From Flavivirga sp. 57AJ16 (lineage in GTDB: Bacteria; Bacteroidota; Bacteroidia; Flavobacteriales; Flavobacteriaceae): a stretch of DNA of 64,000 nucleotides. Positions within the stretch are counted from its first letter, which is position 1; each line of letters starts with the position of its first letter. The stretch is taken from assembly GCF_028736925.1 (NCBI RefSeq), contig NZ_JAQZAT010000003.1:62001-126000 (forward strand), given 5' to 3'. Shown here one piece after another: positions 42,976 through 51,508 of the stretch. Under the pieces are notes generated by a model. That model was not told where the DNA came from and ran no database searches. It was given only the letters and a program-made list of their open reading frames with translations. Position numbers and translations under genes: made by a program.

Positions 42976-43872
42976 CCTGCCGGCAAAGGCTACGGTGTAC
43001 CCACATCTTTTTTCAATATAAAGAACAAAAGCTTATACCAAATGAATTTAAAAATGATTGGTAATAAATTTGAATTATATTTTCTTTAGAGGTGATAAAA
43101 AACATATGCATAGCCTAGTTATGTTTTTTATTGAAATTTAAAGGAAATTGTAATCGAAGATTCTTGAACTCCTTTTATAAAAATAAATGATAGTGAGCTA
43201 AACGGATTTAACCTGTTATTTTGAAATTTATTTGGTATTATTTCCCTTTTTATTTACTTTTAGCTCACTGATCTTATTTGATAAATAGGTGTTCGTGAAT
43301 CTTCGATTTCTTTGCTCGTCCAAAGAAAAGTAACAAAAGAAAAGACGCCCTTTCGTGAGGGATTCCTTCTCACGCTCTCGCTTGAGAAGAACCAAGCCCA
43401 AAACTTCGCGTCGCCCCACCGCAATGTCCAACGCCAATGCTCCTGTGCTCCGAAGCTTTTGCGCTTTATCCTTCCGAAAGGTCGGGGACAGCCCAATGGC
43501 TTTTTCCCGACAATGGGCAGAGGGACCTGACCGCACTAAAAAAGAACGGTCACGGGGCTGGTACAGCGGCCTATCCAGGGTTCTGTTAAAAATCAAGGGG
43601 TCAGCGTAAAGGCCTTGAGATAAAAAGCTGTTTGAGCCAGGCATTGGATCATTGGTGGTCCTGCATTTATGGCAAACAAAAGGGCTAGCAAATAAACAAA
43701 GGCCACATGGCGAGTTCTTTTTATCTGTGGCTGGGGCCTCCGTAGCATTTTCTACAGAATCCTGGTAAGCCTAGACCTTTTTGGGTCTTTTTGCGGCAAT
43801 GGCAAAAAGATCATAATAATTATTTTGTTTATTTATTTGTGGGTACTCCGTAGCCGGCAAAGGCAGGATTGT
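42976..43872. other. GC-rich block with imperfect inverted flanks, nature unknown
   Basis: The left flank at 42976-43005 (CCTGCC...GGCTACGGTGTACCCACA) and the right flank at 43838-43867 (TGTGGGTACTCCGTAGCC...GGCAGG) are imperfect inverses. Between them, 43300-43760 is clearly richer in GC than anything else nearby. It opens in several frames on both strands, yet none gives a recognisable protein. TTTGCTCGTCCAAAGAAAAG followed by TAACAAAAGAAAAG is a string I associate with repeats scattered in Bacteroidota. The GCATAGCCTAGTTATG motif lies at 43108-43123. Probably a non-autonomous or decayed mobile element. Confidence 0.4.
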
Positions 43873-43912
43873 CATTCCCATGAAATCGTAAGATTCATCA
43901 ATTCATTAATAT

Positions 43913-44196
43913 AACGTGAGTTCGATGTAAGTATGATATTATTGAGCTGACTATCAATAAATTAATATTGACTGTCAGGTTGAGTACTTCGGTAAACTCA
44001 GCACAGGCTCTGTCGAAACCCATTTAAATAGCAGGTTTTAATGACCTTTCGACTTTTGTTTATGCTGAGCCTTTCGACTTCAAGATAAACTATAGTCGAA
44101 GTACTCAAGGCGACAAATCGCTTTATTAGTGATTTTATTGTTAAAAACGCCCTTGCCTGCCTAATCGGCAGACAGGTTTTAAATCGAACTCACGTT
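43913..44196. mobile_element. MITE-like element bounded by AACGTGAGTTCGAT inverted repeats
   Basis: AACGTGAGTTCGAT (43913-43926) and its exact inverse ATCGAACTCACGTT (44183-44196) bound 284 bp. The interior carries CTTTCGACTT-type dispersed repeat pieces (44041-44110) and a CCTGCCTAATCGGCAGACAGG hairpin. No coding capacity. The gap from here to the sigma factor gene (320 bp) has no intact gene. Confidence 0.6.
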
Positions 44197-44516
44197 AATA
44201 TAGAATGAATAACTAAAATAGTTAGGCTTTATATTTAAAAAAGAGGTTTAATAATTAAAATAATCATTTAAACTTTCACTTAATATTGTCCTTAGCATCC
44301 AACCATAAAAACAAGTGTTTTCCTACAAAAAATCAGAAGGTAGTAAACGAGAAACTGACATTGGTTTAGCTAAAATTAGCATTTTTTTATATAGTAAACG
44401 GTTTATTATAGGTTCTATTGGTTGAGTTGTTGATAAATGAATTCAATAATTTCTTTGTATTTGGATTCATCTACCAAGTTTGACAGGTTATTTTAAATAA
44501 TTCAACCAACACACTT

Positions 44517-45083
44517 TTATTTAAAGATACCAATAAAAAGATTGATATATTTAGAGTCATATAATTTTTTCCTTATAGTTTTAAGAGCTTTACCGATTTG
44601 ACCTTCTACAGTATAGATCGAAATCCCTAAAGCTTTTGCTATTTCTATATACTTTAATCCATCATATTTACTTAACAAAAATATTTCTTTACATCTGGGA
44701 GGCAAATCGTCTATAGCTTTTCTTAGAGCTATAAGTCGTTGCTCACTTATTTGATTGTCTTCTTCATGAATATCATTTAACGTATTGTACCGTAAAGCTT
44801 CTAATCTTTCATTTATTCTCTTCTCCTTTCTAATGGAATCCAAGAATTTATAATAAACCGATTTAAAAAGATAACTTTTTAATGAAGTATGTATTTTAGT
44901 TTGGTTTCTGTCTTCCCATAACTTTAACAAAATATTTTGCACGATATCTTCTGCCGATTGACTATCAGTATAGTTTCGGATGTAAATACAAAGTTCGTTG
45001 TAGTAAGTAATATAAATGAACTTATATACTTCTCTATTTCCTTTTTTTAGCCCTTTTAAAAGCTGTTTTTCTGTATACTTCAA
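44517..45083 (-). CDS. RNA polymerase ECF-type sigma factor (FecI-like)
   Basis: A 188-residue sigma factor with region 2 (NREVYKFIYITYYNELCIYI, SAEDIVQNILLKLWEDR, SLKSYLFKSVYYKFLDSI) and region 4 (LPPRCKEIFLLSKYDGLKYI, EIAKALGISIYTVEGQIGKA). It belongs to the Bacteroidota family of sigma factors paired with FecR anti-sigma factors. It is divergent from the fecR-susC-susD genes it probably controls, with 149 bp between them holding both promoters. Confidence 0.93.
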   Translation of the reverse strand: MKYTEKQLLKGLKKGNREVYKFIYITYYNELCIYIRNYTDSQSAEDIVQNILLKLWEDRNQTKIHTSLKSYLFKSVYYKFLDSIRKEKRINERLEALRYNTLNDIHEEDNQISEQRLIALRKAIDDLPPRCKEIFLLSKYDGLKYIEIAKALGISIYTVEGQIGKALKTIRKKLYDSKYINLFIGIFK

Positions 45084-45232
45084 GTACCATAGAATTTTTA
45101 TATTATTTACTTAAACAAATAAATAACAAATTTACCAAACCAAAAAAATAAATTTAATAATGGTGGTTTTTATAAATCTAAACGACATTACATTGTAGAG
45201 TAGTTGAATTTACGAAAAAATAATTAGGAAAC

Positions 45233-46384
45233 ATGACGCAAAAAAGTTTAGAACATATCATTATTAAATATTTAAACAATGAGTCTTCAGAATCAGAATT
45301 GAACGATTTGGTACTATGGCTAGAGAACAAAGAAAACCTAAACACTTTTAAAGAATACTTAGAAATAAACTACACTTTAAATAAAGATTTGATTTTTGAC
45401 TCCCTTAAAGCATATAACAGCACACTAAAGACTCCAACAAAAGTTAAAGCAATTCCATTTTACAAAAGAAACATTTTTAAATATGCTGTAGCTGCATCTG
45501 TTGTTCTCCTAATTTCTTTGACATTTATTTTTAATAAAGATGATACAAAAGTTATTGAGCCCATAATAGTAAATAACAACATAAAAATTGGTACTGATAA
45601 AGCAAAATTGACCTTAGGAGATGGTACTGTCATCACTTTAGAAAAAGGGCAAGAATATATTGCAGATAATTTAGAAAGTAATGGTAAAGAAATAATATAT
45701 AAGGCTTCGGCTTCAGCAAAACCAGAAATTGAATATAACTACCTAACCGTTCCAAGAGGAGGTCAATATTTTGTTAAGTTATCCGATGGCACTCAAGTGT
45801 GGCTAAACTCTGAATCACAATTAAAATATCCTGTAGCTTTTGTAGAAGGTAAAACGCGAGAAGTTGAGCTTGTTTATGGTGAAGCCTACTTTGAAGTGAC
45901 CAACAGCACAGAACACAAAGGCTCACATTTTAAAGTTTATAGTAACAATCAGGAGGTTGAAGTATTAGGTACTGAGTTCAATATCAAGGCCTATAAAAAC
46001 GAAACCCATGTTTACACCACCTTGGCTGAAGGAAAAGTAACTGTCAATCATCAAGGCAAAACACAAACACTCGTACCAGGGCAACAATCAAATTTAGACA
46101 TCAGTACCAATAACTTAACTGTGCACTCTGTGGATGTAAATATGGAGGTTTCATGGAAAGATAGTATTTTCATTTTTAGAGGTAAAGCATTGAAAAAAAT
46201 TATGGCAGTATTGTCAAGATGGTATGATATGGATGTTATTTATGAAAACCCAGATCTTGAAAATATTCCATTTAAAGGCGTGTTAGGCAAAAATCAAGCC
46301 ATCGAGAACATTCTTTCGGCCATAAAAGGCACTGGGGTTATTAACAATTATGAAATACACGATAAGACAATTGTACTAAAATAA
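45233..46384 (+). CDS. FecR family anti-sigma factor
   Basis: A 383-residue membrane-spanning regulator. A cytosolic N-terminal part of about 75 residues (MTQKSLEHIIIKYLNNESSE) holds the sigma factor. One membrane helix follows (FKYAVAASVVLLISLTFIF, residues about 81-99). The periplasmic FecR domain contains YNYLTVPRGGQYFVKLSDGT, VWLNSESQLKYPVAFVEGKT and REVELVYGEAYFEV. The C-terminal DUF4974 domain (VSWKDSIFIFRGKALKKIMA) is typical of Bacteroidota. It relays the signal from the SusC STN domain to the divergent sigma factor. Confidence 0.93.
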   Translation: MTQKSLEHIIIKYLNNESSESELNDLVLWLENKENLNTFKEYLEINYTLNKDLIFDSLKAYNSTLKTPTKVKAIPFYKRNIFKYAVAASVVLLISLTFIFNKDDTKVIEPIIVNNNIKIGTDKAKLTLGDGTVITLEKGQEYIADNLESNGKEIIYKASASAKPEIEYNYLTVPRGGQYFVKLSDGTQVWLNSESQLKYPVAFVEGKTREVELVYGEAYFEVTNSTEHKGSHFKVYSNNQEVEVLGTEFNIKAYKNETHVYTTLAEGKVTVNHQGKTQTLVPGQQSNLDISTNNLTVHSVDVNMEVSWKDSIFIFRGKALKKIMAVLSRWYDMDVIYENPDLENIPFKGVLGKNQAIENILSAIKGTGVINNYEIHDKTIVLK

Positions 46385-46549
46385 ATTAAATCAGATAATA
46401 ATAATAATAATCAATAACAATCCGCCTATGATAAATAAATAACAAAGCAAAGGGAGTAAAGTTTAAACCTTCGAAAGCATAAAACTCTATCCCCCTTTTC
46501 AATTACCAATTAATTAAAATATTTTAACTAACTAATAACACTCAAATTT

Positions 46550-49500
46550 ATGGAAATTAAATTAACTAACGTCGATTTTTTCTTTAGAAAGCGACATTTA
46601 ATAATCTTTATGAGGACATTCATTTTGTTATACTGTGTATCGCTATTTAGCTTAACGCCAAGCAATATCGTGTCTCAAAATTCTAAAATTAAAATAAAAG
46701 CAGATAACACGCTAACTGTAGATGAGGTGTTCGATTTAATCATGCAACAAACCGATTTTAAATTTATTTACCCTGAAGGTATCTTTAAAAATTTTTCAGA
46801 AGTGCATGTGAAAAAAGGCATTATTAGTACTAATAAATTATTGCAACAAAGTATTTCTAATGGCAATCTAAACATAATTCTTACTACTGATAATACTATT
46901 TTAGTAAAAGAAGCCAAAACCATACAGCAAATAAATGTCTCGGGTAAAGTAATTGACGACAAAGGGATACCCATACCTGGGGCAACAGTCTTAATAAAAG
47001 GAACCGCAAAAGGTACATCTACTGATTTTGACGGTAGCTATAGTATCACAGTTCCCAACCCAGAAAATATTTTGGTGTTTTCTGCTTTGGGATTTGTTAC
47101 ACAAGAGATTGTAGTTAGGGATCAAACTGTAATTAATTTAATCTTTAAAGAAAACCTTAGTGAATTGGATGAAGTTATAGTTGTAGGTTACGGTACTACT
47201 AAAAAAAAGGATTTAACAGGATCTGTATCCTCTGTGGATTCCAAGCAAATCCAGGAAGTAAAAAGTCAGACTGTTGATGGTGCTCTTATAGGACAAATGC
47301 CTGGGGTTTTTGTCAATGCGCAAGCTGGCGGACCGGGAAGTGGTGCTATTGTAAATATACGTGGACTCAGTCAGATTATAGGTGATAACCAGCCCTTATA
47401 TGTGGTTGATGGTGTTCCTATTACCATAAATCCCAGATTTTCGGATGCAGCGAGCCTAGGGGTTAGTGGTAACAGGGAAAATCCGTTATTATCCATCAAT
47501 CCTGCCGATATAGAACGTGTGGACGTTTTAAAGGATGCCTCGGCAGCTGCTATATATGGCTCCCGTGCGGCAAGCGGCGTTGTTGTAATCACTACAAAAC
47601 GAGGAAAACGAAATCAAACTCCCCGGTTAAATTTTTCTTATAATACCACTATACAAAATACATTGAATAGATATGATCTTTTAAATGCGCAGCAATTTGA
47701 AGATTTTTTAATAGACCAAGGGCTTGCCAGTGGTGTAACGTTTGGAAATGCGGATACAGATTGGCAAGATGAGACCACCAATAAGAATGCCATTTGGAAC
47801 GAGTATTATCTGGGAGTATCCGGAGGTTCGAGCAAGGTTAACTATTTGGTCTCAGCGCGTGCAAGTGATCAGGAAGGATTGATGGCAGGGAATAAATTCC
47901 ATAGATACAATTTTTCTTCCAGTGTTGAAGCCGACATATCTGAAAGGTTTAAAATTGGTACAAACATAACATATAATTATTCAGTTAATAGACAATCTGC
48001 TCTTACAAACTTATCCCGAGGTGGGTTTTTTAGGCCCGATCAACCCGTTTATAACGAGGATGGCTCTTTTACAAGTATTTCTACACGTTACGGTTTCCCG
48101 CAATACAATCCATTAGGCGATGCAGCAAAGGTAAGGGATAAGGCTATTTCAAAAAATTTGCTAGGCTCGATTTATGGAGAATACGAACTTTTTAAAGGAC
48201 TAAAGTTTCGTTCTCAGTTAAGCCTGAATCTGAATGATAATAAAAGTACTGTATTCTTACCATCTTATACCTTTGATTCCCAATTTAGTGAATTAGCTTA
48301 TGGAACGACCGGAGCACTTTTAACCGTGCAAAATACAACAGGGATAAGTTCATCCTGGTCAAATACACTAAATTACAAGAATACATTCGCTCAAAAGCAT
48401 ACGTTTGATGTGGTTGCCGGTATCTCATACGATTATTCTAATCTTGAGCTGGACGCACAATATTATAGTGGTTTCCCAGATGATGATATTCTTACAGATA
48501 TAGGCTCTTCACAAGGTGTATACAATTATAGAAGTGACTATAATGAAAATGCTCTAAACTCAATTTTTGGAAGGGTTAATTATAATTATGATAATAGATA
48601 TTTGGCCACATTCACTGCTCGTTATGATGGTTCCATTAAATTTGGACCAGATAACAAATATGGTTTTTTCCCATCAGCTGCACTCGCATGGAATGTTCAT
48701 AACGAAGATTTTTTTAAAGACAATAACCTTTTTAGTCAACTTAAATTACGTGCCAGTCTTGGTCGCACAGGCTCCGATAATTTACCTGCATACTCTTATT
48801 TGTCATATTATGGTGCCCTGCCCCTAGGGGAATCCAATTACGATGGCATCAATGGTATCGTAGTGGAAGGCGTACCTAATACAGAAATTCGTTGGGAAAA
48901 AACAGACCAACTGGATTTAGGAGTTGAATTCGGATTTTTCAGTAATAGATTACAAGGCGAAATCGTATATTTTGAAAAGAAAACAAGTGATATCATACTC
49001 CTTGTACCTCTATCGGCAGAAACCGGTGCATCTGTTTGGAATGCTAATATAGCCGACGTAACAAACAAAGGATGGGAATTCTTGATAGGAGCCGATATTA
49101 TTCAATCAAAGCATTTTAATTGGAATTCATCATTCAATATTTCGTTCATAGATAATAATGTGGATGCTTTAAATGGAGGTAACACGTCGGCCTCCGGAAG
49201 TATTGGTATTATGGAGGGGCAACCTATTGGATTTATTTATGGTTATCAGGTAGATAAAATTGCACAGACCCAAGAAGAGATCGATGCGCTGAACACAGCT
49301 GCTCCAGATGGAAATTATTTTAGTTCATTGCGCGAACCAGGCGATTATATATTCCGTGATTTAAATGGTGATGGTGAAATTACGGCCGATGACCAAGAAC
49401 CTCTAGGTGATATTAATCCCGATTACTTTGGGGGATGGAATAATTTGTTATCCTATAAAAATTGGGATTTTTCACTAAACTTTAACTTTGTTAAAGGTGT

Positions 49501-49918
49501 TGACCGGCAATGGCGACGGGCAGATGATGAATTTTCGACAGTCAATGCAGATATGAATAAAACTACAAATATTTACAATACCTGGACACCGGACAATACA
49601 GATGCCTATTATGCGAGAATGGGTTCAGGAACTCATGTCACAACATCCCGCATTGTTGAAGATGCATCTTACATAAAACTGCGTTCCGCTTCAATTAGCT
49701 ATAATGTAAACCCAATCTGGCTTGATTCTTCAGGAATATCAAACGTTAAGTTGTCTTTAACCGGGAATAATCTATTTGTTATTACTAATTATCCGGGGAT
49801 TGATCCGGAGAGTGTTAGTGGTCAGAGAGCCGGACTTACTACCGATGCTATCACGGATAGCGGTGTGTCTTATCCACAAGCCAGAACTATTACTTTTGGA
49901 GTGAATATCAGCTTTTAA
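46550..49918 (+). CDS. SusC/RagA family TonB-linked outer membrane protein with STN domain
   Basis: A 1122-residue transporter. After the signal peptide (hydrophobic stretch around residues 20-40) comes an STN signalling domain (residues about 48-125, ADNTLTVDEVFDLIMQQTDF). A CarboxypepD_reg domain (about 127-210, VSGKVIDDKGIPIPGATVLI) follows, then the plug with the SusC signatures VVGYGTTKKKDLTGSVSSVD, GSGAIVNIRGLSQI and ASGVVVITTKRGK. The rest is the 22-strand barrel, ending TFGVNISF. The STN domain means that substrate binding is signalled to FecR and the ECF sigma factor. Operon with the SusD gene 18 bp downstream. Confidence 0.95.
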   Translation: MEIKLTNVDFFFRKRHLIIFMRTFILLYCVSLFSLTPSNIVSQNSKIKIKADNTLTVDEVFDLIMQQTDFKFIYPEGIFKNFSEVHVKKGIISTNKLLQQSISNGNLNIILTTDNTILVKEAKTIQQINVSGKVIDDKGIPIPGATVLIKGTAKGTSTDFDGSYSITVPNPENILVFSALGFVTQEIVVRDQTVINLIFKENLSELDEVIVVGYGTTKKKDLTGSVSSVDSKQIQEVKSQTVDGALIGQMPGVFVNAQAGGPGSGAIVNIRGLSQIIGDNQPLYVVDGVPITINPRFSDAASLGVSGNRENPLLSINPADIERVDVLKDASAAAIYGSRAASGVVVITTKRGKRNQTPRLNFSYNTTIQNTLNRYDLLNAQQFEDFLIDQGLASGVTFGNADTDWQDETTNKNAIWNEYYLGVSGGSSKVNYLVSARASDQEGLMAGNKFHRYNFSSSVEADISERFKIGTNITYNYSVNRQSALTNLSRGGFFRPDQPVYNEDGSFTSISTRYGFPQYNPLGDAAKVRDKAISKNLLGSIYGEYELFKGLKFRSQLSLNLNDNKSTVFLPSYTFDSQFSELAYGTTGALLTVQNTTGISSSWSNTLNYKNTFAQKHTFDVVAGISYDYSNLELDAQYYSGFPDDDILTDIGSSQGVYNYRSDYNENALNSIFGRVNYNYDNRYLATFTARYDGSIKFGPDNKYGFFPSAALAWNVHNEDFFKDNNLFSQLKLRASLGRTGSDNLPAYSYLSYYGALPLGESNYDGINGIVVEGVPNTEIRWEKTDQLDLGVEFGFFSNRLQGEIVYFEKKTSDIILLVPLSAETGASVWNANIADVTNKGWEFLIGADIIQSKHFNWNSSFNISFIDNNVDALNGGNTSASGSIGIMEGQPIGFIYGYQVDKIAQTQEEIDALNTAAPDGNYFSSLREPGDYIFRDLNGDGEITADDQEPLGDINPDYFGGWNNLLSYKNWDFSLNFNFVKGVDRQWRRADDEFSTVNADMNKTTNIYNTWTPDNTDAYYARMGSGTHVTTSRIVEDASYIKLRSASISYNVNPIWLDSSGISNVKLSLTGNNLFVITNYPGIDPESVSGQRAGLTTDAITDSGVSYPQARTITFGVNISF

Positions 49919-49936
49919 TTATTTAAATCTATTTCT

Positions 49937-51427
49937 ATGAAATTTATAAAATATATCTATTTAGGAATTATATACCAGATCGTACTTTTCAATATATACT
50001 CATGTCAAATTGCAGAGGAATTGGAAGATAGAACCCCAAAATACGCACTGGATGCAGATAAAGCCATTGTGGACGAAGTAACTGCAGAACTAGCATTAAT
50101 AGGGGTTTATTCAGGTTTTAGACAAAGGGGAAGTGTTGAGGGCATGCCGCAAATATTTCTCTTACCATCCATATTAAGTGGTACAGGAACACCTAACCTC
50201 ATTTTTAACGATACTCCGGAAATGGACTCTTATGTTATTAATAATCCTATTTCTACGGATGCAACATACAATGTTGCTTCCTATGCCAGAATGTATGAAA
50301 TTATTAATCGTTGCAATTGGTTGATTGAGAAAGTTAATCTTTTGAGCGGTGAAGATTTCATGAATCCCACTCGTAAAACTGAAATTTTAGGAGAAGCAAA
50401 AGCCATCAGAGCCACTTGTCATTTTTATCTTTTACGCTTATGGGGTCAATTCTATGATCTTAATTCTGAATATGGCATTGTTTTAAGAACAGAACCTGTG
50501 AGATCAGACAAAGCTTTGCCAAGAAACACCGTTGCTGAAACCTATGATCTTATTATCGCTGATCTTGATGAAGCCATAGCAAATGCACCAACCTTTAAAG
50601 CCAGATATTATGCTAACAAGACCTACTCTAAAGGATTAAAGGCTAAAGTTCTTTTATACAAAGGCGATTATCCAAATGCTGCACTTTTAGCGAAGGATGT
50701 TATTGAAAATTCCGGTTCTAATTTTATGCTTGCCGCTAATTATATGGATCAGTTTGACAATACAAGCACCTCAGTCTTTGATAACCCAGAAGTGCTTTTT
50801 GGTTCAAAAGGCGATAAGAGTGAATCTATTCTGGGTATAGGTAATTTTACTGGTTTTTGGATGTCTGTCACCGGAGCACTGAACCAGGTTGCTAATGATT
50901 TTACTACCATTAATGGTCAAAATATTACACATGATGGGGACCGGATAGCTTCAACCATTTATGATGCCGGAGCTGCCTTTGGATTAGATACCAACAAATA
51001 CATTACCAGAGGTTCTGCAGATTTATACGAAATGGTTTATCATTTAAAAATGGACGAAGTATATTTAATCTATGCCGAAGCGGCAGCACGGTCCGCCGAA
51101 AATGTAACACCGGAAGCTCTGGATGCATTGAATGCCATTCGTGAAAGAGCCGGAGCCACAAGTACCGGAGGCGATGGCTTTGAAACCTATCCGGAATCTA
51201 TTAGTTTTAGTGAGTTTCTTGAAGCGGTACGTATTGAGAAATATATTGAGCTGGCTATAGAAAATGGCGAAGAATGGTTTGACCTGGTACGATATCATTT
51301 TGTGGATGGTTTCGATGTAACCACTGTGAAACCCACAGCTACAAATCCGGATAAATATATCTTACCCATAGAAACCAATTCCATACAAGTAGGAGGCAAT
51401 GTGGTTGATCAGAATCCATCCTATTAA
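49937..51427 (+). CDS. RagB/SusD family nutrient-binding outer membrane lipoprotein
   Basis: A 496-residue lipoprotein with Cys23 as the lipid site (LFNIYSC). TPR-like helices of the SusD fold follow (ARMYEIINRCNWLIEKVNLL, ILGEAKAIRATCHFYLLRLW), and the conserved C-terminal region has YLIYAEAAARSAENVTPEAL, LDALNAIRERAG and FSEFLEAVRIEKYIELAIEN. It forms the lid of the SusC channel and gives substrate specificity. The ligand cannot be read from sequence. Confidence 0.94.
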   Translation: MKFIKYIYLGIIYQIVLFNIYSCQIAEELEDRTPKYALDADKAIVDEVTAELALIGVYSGFRQRGSVEGMPQIFLLPSILSGTGTPNLIFNDTPEMDSYVINNPISTDATYNVASYARMYEIINRCNWLIEKVNLLSGEDFMNPTRKTEILGEAKAIRATCHFYLLRLWGQFYDLNSEYGIVLRTEPVRSDKALPRNTVAETYDLIIADLDEAIANAPTFKARYYANKTYSKGLKAKVLLYKGDYPNAALLAKDVIENSGSNFMLAANYMDQFDNTSTSVFDNPEVLFGSKGDKSESILGIGNFTGFWMSVTGALNQVANDFTTINGQNITHDGDRIASTIYDAGAAFGLDTNKYITRGSADLYEMVYHLKMDEVYLIYAEAAARSAENVTPEALDALNAIRERAGATSTGGDGFETYPESISFSEFLEAVRIEKYIELAIENGEEWFDLVRYHFVDGFDVTTVKPTATNPDKYILPIETNSIQVGGNVVDQNPSY

Positions 51428-51449
51428 ACTACACGATTGTTAAAGAGAT

Positions 51450-51474
51450 GCCGGTCAAATCTTGACCGGCTTTC
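51450..51474 (+). terminator. Hairpin between susD and the M16 peptidase gene
   Basis: A perfect 9-bp GC-rich stem, GCCGGTCAA (51450-51458) with TTGACCGGC (51462-51470), and a 3-base loop, followed by TTTCT. It is a moderate terminator or attenuator that would lower expression of the peptidase relative to susCD. Confidence 0.65.
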
Positions 51475-51508
51475 TAACATTTAACAATCACCAAATCAAA
51501 ATTTAATT

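Noticed and set aside
43228-43644. 138-codon minus-strand frame in the GC-rich block
   Set aside because: Overlapping frames of similar length exist on both strands, there is no domain resemblance, and composition alone explains the lack of stops.
44370-44500. Minus-strand stretch reading NLSNLVDESKYKEIIEFIYQ, possible end of a lost gene
   Set aside because: The frame is closed by a stop just upstream and runs on without family resemblance; too short to call.
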